Notes under the pieces: generated by a model
What the model saw: only the letters and a program-made list of their open reading frames with translations
The model's database searches: none
What the model was told of the DNA's origin: nothing
Program-made: the position numbers and the translations under genes
Assembly: GCA_000720375.1 (NCBI GenBank)
Contig: JOAA01000055.1
Location: forward strand, 1 to 37,633
From: Rhodococcus rhodnii
Lineage (GTDB): Bacteria > Actinomycetota > Actinomycetes > Mycobacteriales > Pseudonocardiaceae
Direction: 5' to 3'
DNA length: 37,633 nucleotides
In this document: positions 30,802-37,633 of the stretch, in pieces
Position numbering within the stretch: the stretch's first letter is position 1
Layout of the letters: every line of letters starts with the position of its first letter

Positions 30802-33800
30802 GGCTCCCCCACAATTTCGTGTAATGGCCGTCGGCGGCCAGCAGTTCAGCGTGGGTTCCGAGTTCGACCAGCCTGCCGCCGTCCAGCACGGCGATGCGAT
30901 CGGCGCGTGCCGCGGTGCTCAGCCGGTGCACGACCACGACCACAGTGCAGCCCGCGCTCGCGGCGGTCACCGCGGCCTGGCAACGTGCTTCGGTGCGCGG
31001 GTCCAGGTTCGCCGTGGCTTCGTCCAGGACCAGGATCGCGGGCGCCAGCAGACGTGCCCTGGCCAGTGAGACGAGTTGCCGTTGCCCTGCCGACAAGGCG
31101 GTGCTGTCATAACCGTCCGGCAAGGCCTGGAACAGCTCGTGTGCTCCGACCGCCTGTGCGGCGGCGATCACCTCTTGTCGGCTGGCGTGAGGACGGCCGA
31201 AGCGGATGTTGTCTAAGACGCTGCGGCCGAACAGGTACGGCTCCTGTGGCACGAAACCGATCCGGGCGCGCAGCAGCCGCGTGTCGTAGGCCCGCAGGTC
31301 GACGCCGTCGAGCAGGACACGTCCCTGGCGCGGGTCGTGGAACCGCAGCAGCAGTTTCAGCAGCGTCGACTTGCCTGCGCCGCTGGCGCCGACCACGGCC
31401 AGCGTGCTGCCTGCTGGTACGTCGAGTGACACGCCGGCCAGCGCGTCGTGCCGTGCGCAGGGGTAGCGCATTCGTACGCGTTCAAACTGCACTGCGCCCC
31501 GGGCTCGCTGCGGCGCGATCGGTTGGGGTGGCGGCAATACTGCCGGTTCCTTTTGGAGGAAAGCGCGTAGTCGTCGCACTGCCACAGCCGCTTGTGCGTA
31601 TCCGTCGTAGGCTTGGGCGAACTGCTGCACGGGCGCGAACAGTGCGTCGAGGTACAGCACGAAGGCGACGAGGACGCCCGCGGTGAGGGTGCCTTCTTGG
31701 ATCCGAGCCGCGCCAGCCGCGAGCACGACGGCGGCGGTCACCGCGCCGACGAGCTCCACGAACGGGAAGTACACCGCGATCAGCAGGTGAGTGCGCACCC
31801 GAGCGTCTCGATACCGGCGGTCCTTTGTGTCCAGTTCGGCGGTGCTGTCGGCAGCGCGTCCGTGCAGCCGCACCACAGTGAGCCTGCTGATCGTTTCGTG
31901 CAGCGCGGCGGTGAAGGCGGCGAGGTTTTCCCTTGCGGTGGCGTACAACGGTGTCGATCGGCGCCGGAACCACAGAGTGGCGGCCAGCACCAGAGGCACT
32001 CCAGATAGCGTGAGCAGTGCCAGATGGACGTCCATTAAGGACAGTGCGACGACCGCGCTGATGGCAGTGATCATGCTGATCATTGCTCCGGGCAGGTCGT
32101 TGCGCAGGAAGTGTGACAGCGCCTCGATGTCGGTGGTCAGCAGGGTTACCAGGCGGCCTCGGTCCCGCTCCGCTGGGCCGAGGTCCAGTACGTGCTTTAT
32201 GGCGCGGCTTCGTAACGCGAACAGCACCCGCTCGCAGGTGCGACCGGTGACCATTGTTTCGCTGGCGGTGCTCAGTGCGTTCAGCGCGACCAGACCTGCT
32301 GCGGCCGCGACCCAGGCCAGCAATACGCCGAGCTGCCTGGCGTCCACGCCGCGCCCCACTGTCAGCGGTAGCAGGACGTCGGTGGCCGTGCCGACGCCGA
32401 GAAGCAGAAGGCCGGCGAGGAATCCGGTGCGGTGCGCGCGAAGCAGGCCCCGGCGGCGGAGTGGTGTCTCGATGGGTTGGGGGACAAAGGGTTCTGGTAA
32501 CGTGGCGATGACTTGCGGGGCAACAAGTTCTTCATCCTCGTGCAGTGCGCGGTAGGCGGGACAGCGGGCTTCCAATTCCTCGTGGCTCCCGACATCCACG
32601 ACCCGGCCCGACTCCAGCAGCACGACCCGATCCGCGGCGCGCAACATGCCTGGCCTGCTGGTCGCGACGATTCGGGTGGCGGCCACGCTGTCCAGGTGAT
32701 GCTGGATCGCCCTTTCGGTTGTCGCGTCCACCGCTGTCGTCGGGTCGTCAAGCAGCAGCAGGCCCGGTCGCGGCAATAGCGCCCGTGCCAAGGCGATTCG
32801 CTGACGTTGGCCGCCGGACAGCTCCGCGTCGCTGATCACGGTGTCGTAGGCGTGTGGGCTCGCCATGATGAAGTCGTGTGCTCCGGCCGCTTGGGCCGCA
32901 GCGACAATCCGCTCATGGGAGGCGCCTGGGTCGCCGTACGCGATGTTCGCCGCGAAGGTGCCGCGCACCAGCTGCGGTTCTTCGGTGAGCACGCCGACCG
33001 CACGGTGCAGTGCCAGCGCTCGGATGTCGAAGCCGCCGAGGCGCATGCACCCGGCCGTCACGTCGTAGCGGCGGCACAGCAGCCGCAACAGGGTGGACTT
33101 CCCGGAGCCTGGCGCTCCGGTCACGGCTACGTACTCCCCCGGTGCGACATCCAGCGACACACCGCGCAGCACCGGTTCGCCGCCGTAGCCGAACCTCACG
33201 TCCCGCAACTCCACCCCGATCGCGGACGGCACAACGATCGAACCGTCCACAAGCGACGGACGGGTGTCGATCAGGGTGAAGCAGCGCTTCAGGCCGGAAC
33301 GCGCTTCCTGCGCGTAGCCGATCAAGCCGGCCAACGCGCGTACCGGACCGACCAGCTGCGCCAGGTAGCTGACGAACGCGACGAAGGTGCCCAGGCTGAT
33401 TTCGTGCCGCAGAGCCAGGAAGCCGCCGATGCCCAGTACGCCGACTTGCCCGGCCAGCGGCACCGCGCTCATCAGAGGCAGGATCGCCGCAGACACCTTC
33501 GCCACCCGGATCCGGGCATTACGCAGCGCGGCGGCGTCCCGCTCGATCGCGGCCAGCTCGTGGTCCTGGCGGCCGAACGCGGTGACCACGTGCAGGCCGT
33601 CGAGGACTTCGGAGACACGGCTGGTCAGTTCCGCTGACCGCTGCTGGGCGACCTGGCTGGCGGGGAAGATCCGGCTGCGTGCCAAGTGGACACCCAGCAC
33701 CAGCAGCGGGCAGACTGCGAGCACCAAACCGGTCAAGACGGGCGAAAGCAGCACCATCGCGGTCACGGAAGTCACCAGGAGCGCAACGTTCCCGAACGCG

Positions 33801-34198
33801 GCAGGCAACGGGTCGAGCAGTCCTTGGGCGTAAGTGACATCGCCGTTGGCCCTACCGAGCAGCTGCCCGGTTCCGTACTCGTCGCGCTGCGCCTCGTCCA
33901 GCCGATGTATCGCCGTGACCAGGTCGGCCCTCAGCTCGCGCTGCACGTCGAGCGCCACTCGCCCGCCCCAGTATTGGCGCACGGCGGTGGCCGCGAACCG
34001 GCCGACCGCAAACGCCAGCAGCACGGCCAGATACGGCGTGATCGGGTCGATGTGGGCGACAATGGTGCGATCCACCAATCGTTGCTGCACAAGGGGAAGC
34101 GCCGCAGCGAATCCGGTGGCGGCCAGCGCAGCCACTGTCGCCAAAGCAAAGGCCCCACGATGCCGACCTACGTAGCCAGCCAGCCTGCGGAAAGGCAT
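30779..34198 (-). CDS. Fused ABC exporter (TMD-NBD-TMD-NBD) with one degenerate ATP site
   Basis: The 1139-residue chain joins two complete ABC exporter halves. NBD1: Walker A GAPGSGKST (about residue 361), signature LSGGQRQRIALA, Walker B LLLLDDPTTAVD with Asp instead of the catalytic Glu, and ATSRPGML where the H-loop His is missing. NBD2: Walker A GASGAGKST (about 935), signature LSAGQRQLVSLA (second residue changed), Walker B ILVLDEATANLD and VVVHRLST intact. NBD1 Walker motifs and the altered NBD2 signature make up one degenerate site, the other site is complete. This is the pattern of asymmetric heterodimeric exporters. It probably exports the cluster product. It overlaps the GH57 stop (ATGA) and converges on the response regulator. 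Confidence 0.93.
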   Translation of the reverse strand: MPFRRLAGYVGRHRGAFALATVAALAATGFAAALPLVQQRLVDRTIVAHIDPITPYLAVLLAFAVGRFAATAVRQYWGGRVALDVQRELRADLVTAIHRLDEAQRDEYGTGQLLGRANGDVTYAQGLLDPLPAAFGNVALLVTSVTAMVLLSPVLTGLVLAVCPLLVLGVHLARSRIFPASQVAQQRSAELTSRVSEVLDGLHVVTAFGRQDHELAAIERDAAALRNARIRVAKVSAAILPLMSAVPLAGQVGVLGIGGFLALRHEISLGTFVAFVSYLAQLVGPVRALAGLIGYAQEARSGLKRCFTLIDTRPSLVDGSIVVPSAIGVELRDVRFGYGGEPVLRGVSLDVAPGEYVAVTGAPGSGKSTLLRLLCRRYDVTAGCMRLGGFDIRALALHRAVGVLTEEPQLVRGTFAANIAYGDPGASHERIVAAAQAAGAHDFIMASPHAYDTVISDAELSGGQRQRIALARALLPRPGLLLLDDPTTAVDATTERAIQHHLDSVAATRIVATSRPGMLRAADRVVLLESGRVVDVGSHEELEARCPAYRALHEDEELVAPQVIATLPEPFVPQPIETPLRRRGLLRAHRTGFLAGLLLLGVGTATDVLLPLTVGRGVDARQLGVLLAWVAAAAGLVALNALSTASETMVTGRTCERVLFALRSRAIKHVLDLGPAERDRGRLVTLLTTDIEALSHFLRNDLPGAMISMITAISAVVALSLMDVHLALLTLSGVPLVLAATLWFRRRSTPLYATARENLAAFTAALHETISRLTVVRLHGRAADSTAELDTKDRRYRDARVRTHLLIAVYFPFVELVGAVTAAVVLAAGAARIQEGTLTAGVLVAFVLYLDALFAPVQQFAQAYDGYAQAAVAVRRLRAFLQKEPAVLPPPQPIAPQRARGAVQFERVRMRYPCARHDALAGVSLDVPAGSTLAVVGASGAGKSTLLKLLLRFHDPRQGRVLLDGVDLRAYDTRLLRARIGFVPQEPYLFGRSVLDNIRFGRPHASRQEVIAAAQAVGAHELFQALPDGYDSTALSAGQRQLVSLARARLLAPAILVLDEATANLDPRTEARCQAAVTAASAGCTVVVVVHRLSTAARADRIAVLDGGRLVELGTHAELLAADGHYTKLWGSLSRAVRR

Positions 34199-36204
34199 CA
34201 GGCCGGGGCGGCCAGTGCCGCCGTGGTCCTCGTCTGCCCTGGCGGTGCGGGGTGCAGTACGTCGCGAGCCATTGCCAGCCAGCGCACCGCGAACGAGTCA
34301 TACATGAATCCTGCGCCCACCAACAGATCCACGTGCGTGTCGTGGGCGACCACGGTGGCGGGCAAGCCGTGCCCTGCCGCGGTGTGCTCGTCGGTGATCA
34401 CCGTCGCCTGTCCGGGATCGAAGGCCAGCCAGCACTGGCTTGCTTCGCCGTGCCAGCCGCGCCACAACTGCCCGCCGACGGCGGTCAGCCCGGCCCGGCC
34501 ACCGAGCAATGCTTCCAGGTAGTCGGGCACGATCAGGTTCTCGATCCGCCGCCCCGGTGTCGCGGTGTGGATACAGGCCAGCAGCGCGGGAACGCCGTCG
34601 AGAAGGGCGTAACGCCGTGCTTCGGTGGCGGTGCCGTCCTCCGGGCGCAAGTCCACCACCACGGCGGCCGGGTCCTGTGTGGACACCCACGGCACCCAGG
34701 CGCGGTGCACGGTCTCACGGTCCGCCAGCGCGCCGGGATGCGCCGCCGGGACATCCATGTAGCGGTGCAGCTCTTCCTGGAAGTTCCAGTGGTCGGCGGG
34801 GTTTCCGACGATCAGCGCGGGCGGATGCTCGCCGCACGAGGCGTGTGGGCGGCGGTGCGCCAGCAGCGTCACCCGTGCGCCTTCCCGCGGTGAGACCAGG
34901 CACCACACGTCGTCACTCACCATGATCAGTTCCTCGGCGCCGTCTCCGTCAATGTCGTACAGGCCTGCGGAGGGGGTGTACCGGCCGCCGGCCGACCAGC
35001 GCGCCGCGGACAGCAGCGGGCGGGCCAGCCGGGCGTGCGACCCGGTGGCCCGTACCCACGGCGCCAGGCCCCGTCCGTCTTCGGTGTTGTCGTGCCAGCC
35101 GAGCTCGTGCTGACCAAGCAGGAGCAACCGCTCGGCCAGTGACCGCAGCCGTGGCTCGACCGCGTCGCCGGCTTGCAGCACCTCGCATTCGATGTCCGCC
35201 AGCAATTCCCCGTAAGGCCACCACTGCGGGGTGTCCGTCCAGCCTCGGTACGACGGCCCCGCCGACCAGGCCACCTCCAGCTCGTAATAGGTCCCGGCGG
35301 GAACGTGGGCACGGGCAGGCTGGTCACGCGAGTCCAGCCACGGGTCCAGGGCGACCGGCTCGGCCAGCTCGGCGGAGGCGAGGAAGCGCAACAGCTCTTC
35401 GTAGCGCTCCAGCGCGGGTTCCCAGCCGCCGACTCCGGCGGCGCGTTCCATGTCGTCGGCGTACACCAGGATTTCCTCGCCGGTGTGCCGATCGCCGACG
35501 TCCGCCAGGAACGCCTCCAGGTACTTCAGGTGTTCGGCGGTCCGAGGCGGGAACAGGTAGCGCAGATAGGAGCAGATCGGCACCACGGTGAGGTCGTCGG
35601 TGACCGCGGCCGGGCGTAGGAGGCGTGGGTCGGCGAGGCCCGGGATGAACGGTGGCGGGCGCTCGGGGTCCCAGCGGTAGGGCCCGTGTAGATCGACGTG
35701 CGCGCGTGAGTCTGCGGGGTAACCGTCTTTCGGGACTGGCTTCGCGAGCAGACGGTCGTCCACGAGGATTCGCCGGATCCCCGCCTCGGTCAGGACATCA
35801 GCCAGCTCGGGAGCCCACACTCGCTCAGGCAGCCAGCCGGTCGGCGGCTGGCCCACGCCGAAGTGCTTCCGGTGCAGCGCTGCGGCGGTGGCGAGCTGAC
35901 GGCGGTTCGACCACTGCGAGCAGATCGGCATGATGGGCTCGCAGTACGTGCCGCCGAGCAGCGAAACGGTGCCATCGGCGATCCGTTCGTTGACCAGTTC
36001 CACGAATCCGGGGCGATGCCACAACGCGGCCTCGATCAGCGTGCCTGACAGGTGCAGGCCGGTGGGAATTCCGTAACGGCGATGCAGTTCGAGAACAGCG
36101 GCGTACCCGTCGCAGATTCGCCCAATACCGTCACGGTTGTCGTAGCCGTCGGTGATGTTCAGCTGGTTCGCGTGGTGGACGAAGGCGAGCGGTACGGCGG
36201 ACAA
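34198..36204 (-). CDS. Glycoside hydrolase family 57 protein
   Basis: The product is a GH57 (alpha-amylase/4-alpha-glucanotransferase) protein. Motifs include FVHHANQLNITDGY near the start, LHLSGTLIEA, LLGGTYCEPI, GWLPERVWAPEL with the presumed nucleophile Glu127, and ILVYADDMERAAGVGGW with acid candidates Asp250/251. I choose a TTG at 36204, preceded 6 bases earlier by GGGAGG, giving 668 residues; a GTG at 36279 is in frame but without a ribosome site. The C-terminal 270 residues are a beta-rich GH57-type domain (YDIDGDGAEELIMVSDDVWCLV). GH57 enzymes work on alpha-glucans; it is unexpected next to a terpene cluster and is translationally coupled to the exporter. It may trim a sugar from an exported precursor. 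Confidence 0.85.
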   Translation of the reverse strand: MSAVPLAFVHHANQLNITDGYDNRDGIGRICDGYAAVLELHRRYGIPTGLHLSGTLIEAALWHRPGFVELVNERIADGTVSLLGGTYCEPIMPICSQWSNRRQLATAAALHRKHFGVGQPPTGWLPERVWAPELADVLTEAGIRRILVDDRLLAKPVPKDGYPADSRAHVDLHGPYRWDPERPPPFIPGLADPRLLRPAAVTDDLTVVPICSYLRYLFPPRTAEHLKYLEAFLADVGDRHTGEEILVYADDMERAAGVGGWEPALERYEELLRFLASAELAEPVALDPWLDSRDQPARAHVPAGTYYELEVAWSAGPSYRGWTDTPQWWPYGELLADIECEVLQAGDAVEPRLRSLAERLLLLGQHELGWHDNTEDGRGLAPWVRATGSHARLARPLLSAARWSAGGRYTPSAGLYDIDGDGAEELIMVSDDVWCLVSPREGARVTLLAHRRPHASCGEHPPALIVGNPADHWNFQEELHRYMDVPAAHPGALADRETVHRAWVPWVSTQDPAAVVVDLRPEDGTATEARRYALLDGVPALLACIHTATPGRRIENLIVPDYLEALLGGRAGLTAVGGQLWRGWHGEASQCWLAFDPGQATVITDEHTAAGHGLPATVVAHDTHVDLLVGAGFMYDSFAVRWLAMARDVLHPAPPGQTRTTAALAAPA

Positions 36205-36586
36205 AACATTCCTCCCGGCGGCGATGATTTCCCGCGGAAACCCGCGACGGATACTGTGGGCGACGGTAGGAGTGCGCACGGTCCGGAGTCGTCAACCGGC
36301 GGGTGGGTTAGCTGGTTCCACCCGTGGGTTGAGGGCCCCTTTGGGTAAAACAATGTCAAAGATTTGAGAAAAACATTGGCCTGCCATGACCATCGAACAA
36401 GCGGGTTGTGACCTTTCATTACGTGCTGTTTGGTTATCACGGTTGGGTATCTGACATTGGTGGACAAGCTTCGAAGGCGTGTGGCAAGCTGCCGTCAGGG
36501 GGTCTGGTGGGCAAAATTGCATGACCGTCGACGTGGCCGGAATTTCCGAATGTCGCCCGAATGAGCTTTGATCACTGGGGGTTGGC
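36205..36586. promoter_or_regulatory. Divergent promoter region between GH57/exporter operon and SARP gene
   Basis: These 382 bases contain no gene. GC drops clearly in 36340-36560, as expected of promoters. CAATGTCA (36351-36358) and TGACATTG (36452-36459) are inverted copies, and a related ACATTGG lies near 36373. SARP proteins bind short direct repeats close to the -10; I cannot identify such heptamers with confidence. The ribosome sites are GGGAGG for GH57 and GGGGG for the SARP gene. Confidence 0.45.
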
Positions 36587-37339
36587 GTGAATTTCAAACT
36601 GCTGGGTCCGTTACGGGTCGAAAACGGCCACACGGAGGCACGGGTACCGAAGGCACCGAAAGTCCGTCAGCTGCTGGCGCTGCTGTTGTTCTGCGCCAAC
36701 ACGATGGTCAGCACCGACCAGATCGTGGACGAGTTATGGGGCGAGGAGTCACCACGCCAGGCGGCACTGACCGTGCGCACATACGTGTGCCACATCAGGA
36801 AAGCGATGGGCGAGCTGGACGGTGGCCACAAGCTGAACACAGTCTCGTCCGGCTACATGCTCTCGATTGGTGACGACCAGCTCGACGTCACGCGCTTCAC
36901 GTCGCTCTACCACAACGGGCGTGCCTACTACGAGGCCGGCGAGCACGAGAAGGCGTCCGACAACTTCCGGCGCGCCCTGGAGATCTTCCGTGGGCCGGTG
37001 CTCGCCGACGTGGAGACCGGCGCGATCCTGCAGCCGTTCAAGGCGCGGCTGGAGGAGGAACGTTCGGCGGCGCAGGCGTTGCGGATCCAAACGGACCTCG
37101 CGCTCGGCCGGTACCTGCAGCTGATCGGCGAGCTGCGGTCGCTGACGATCAGCCAGCCGCTGAACGAATGGGCGCACGCCAGGCTGATGGAGGCGCTGAC
37201 CCACTCCGGTCGCCGCAGCGACGCGCTGAACGTGTACCGCAAGCTGCGGCGCACGCTGGACCAGGAGCTCGGGATCGCACCGGCGCCCGAGCTCCAGCGG
37301 CTGTTGCAACGAATCCTGGCCATCGGCCAGCCAGCCTGA
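36587..37339 (+). CDS. SARP-family transcription activator
   Basis: The GTG at 36587 follows GGGGG by about 6 bases; 250 residues. The N-terminal OmpR-like winged helix is seen in LLALLLFCANTMVSTDQIVDELWG and RTYVCHIRKAMGE. The C-terminal bacterial transcriptional activation domain (BTAD) spans about 100-245 (LDVTRFTSLYHNGRAYYEAGEHE, LNEWAHARLMEALTHSG, ALNVYRKLRRTLDQELGIAP). The small size is that of a pathway-specific regulator (DnrI/RedD/ActII-orf4 class), which activates nearby biosynthetic genes. It is the best candidate for the activator of this cluster. Its last codons lie inside the first unit of a 52-bp tandem repeat. Confidence 0.95.
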   Translation: MNFKLLGPLRVENGHTEARVPKAPKVRQLLALLLFCANTMVSTDQIVDELWGEESPRQAALTVRTYVCHIRKAMGELDGGHKLNTVSSGYMLSIGDDQLDVTRFTSLYHNGRAYYEAGEHEKASDNFRRALEIFRGPVLADVETGAILQPFKARLEEERSAAQALRIQTDLALGRYLQLIGELRSLTISQPLNEWAHARLMEALTHSGRRSDALNVYRKLRRTLDQELGIAPAPELQRLLQRILAIGQPA

Positions 37340-37512
37340 GCCTCGACGGTTCCCGCTGCAACGAATCCTGGCCATCGACCAACCAGCCTGACCCTCGACA
37401 GCCTCCGCTGCAACAGATCCTGGCCATCGACCAACCAGCCTGACCCTCGACAGCCTCCGCTGCAACGAATCCTGGCCACCGATCAACCAGCCTGACCCTC
37501 GGTAGTTTCCGC
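37305..37512. repeat. Four tandem 52-bp repeats across the SARP/ispG convergent ends
   Basis: Units begin at 37305, 37357, 37409 and 37461, each starting TGCAAC(G/A)(G/A)ATCCTGGCCA and ending in CCGC. The first contains the last codons and stop of the SARP gene. The fourth contains the last codons and stop of ispG on the other strand. Units 2 and 3 are nearly identical; units 1 and 4 diverge more. Unit 1 includes the small palindrome CTGGCC-ATC-GGCCAG. Confidence 0.92.
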
Positions 37513-37633
37513 TATGCGCATGGCTTCTTCGATCAGTGTCTCGACGATCTGGTGCTCCGGCACGGTCTTGATGACCTTGCCCTTCACAAAGATCTGGCCC
37601 TTGCCGTTGCCCGACGCCACACCCAGGTCGGCC
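37483..37633 (-). CDS. ispG: 4-hydroxy-3-methylbut-2-enyl diphosphate synthase, C-terminal end (partial)
   Basis: The frame read leftward from the window edge gives [20 protein letters not shown], then [20 protein letters not shown] and ends AETTEGQAG at a TGA (37485-37483). This is the C-terminus of IspG (GcpE), the [4Fe-4S] enzyme that makes HMBPP, substrate of IspH. The last few residues (TEGQAG) and the stop lie in the fourth unit of the tandem repeat and look like a substituted tail. The gene start is beyond the window. With ispH it suggests that further MEP genes may follow. Confidence 0.88.
   Translation of the reverse strand, partial: ADLGVASGNGKGQIFVKGKVIKTVPEHQIVETLIEEAMRIAETTEGQAG

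Noticed and set aside
36749..37486. Minus-strand open frame with repeated RLVGRWPG segments
   Set aside because: It is antisense to the SARP gene, and the repetition comes from the 52-bp tandem repeat, not from a repeat protein.
37305..37512. Tandem repeats as a CRISPR array
   Set aside because: The units are contiguous with no unique spacers, and there are no cas genes nearby.

Overview
The window is high-GC actinomycete DNA, most likely from the order Pseudonocardiales (inference from an SsgB-type sporulation protein, a SARP regulator, GTG/TTG starts and actinomycete-type integrative elements). It divides into three parts.

(1) 1-6286: the right end of an integrated element whose left end is outside the window. 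It starts with the tail of an IS630-type transposase. Then come two adjacent methyltransferase-like genes, a serine-recombinase-like protein lacking its catalytic domain, a small membrane protein, a short XRE regulator, an excisionase-like HTH protein and a tyrosine integrase. The integrase abuts the 3' end of a tRNA-Val(GAC) gene. A short host core follows: tRNA-Gly(GCC), tRNA-Cys(GCA) and tRNA-Val(GAC) transcribed leftward, then ssgB.

(2) 7458-18660: a complete pSAM2-like actinomycete integrative and conjugative element (AICE) of about 11.16 kb, inserted in the 3' half of tRNA-Val(CAC). It is bounded by perfect 44-bp direct repeats (attL/attR) and has matching 23-bp candidate integrase arm sites inside both ends. 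Leftward genes are integrase, xis, HUH replication initiator, Spd-like membrane protein, GIY-YIG protein, a transfer ATPase split from its membrane partner, a Nudix protein and an SCO3933-like regulator. A rightward XRE/TPR-like regulator and a second Nudix gene complete it. Two gene leaders carry hairpins with different stems but an identical 18-nt loop motif.

(3) 18661-37633: host chromosome, reading as part of a terpenoid biosynthetic cluster. It has a P450 with its own ferredoxin reductase and ferredoxin behind a broken TetR gene, a SET-like protein, and a carrier-adenylation didomain protein coupled to a squalene-hopene-cyclase-like protein. Divergent from these are a squalene-epoxidase-like flavoprotein, IspH and a two-component system. 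A fused asymmetric ABC exporter, a GH57 glycosidase, a SARP regulator and the end of IspG follow. The proposed logic is that IspG/IspH supply isoprenoid precursors, the flavoprotein epoxidises a polyprenyl chain, the cyclase (which lacks the DxDD acid motif) cyclises the epoxide, the P450 system oxidises it, and the carrier-adenylation protein activates an amino or aryl acid. This sequence of steps is inference; the individual families are read from motifs.
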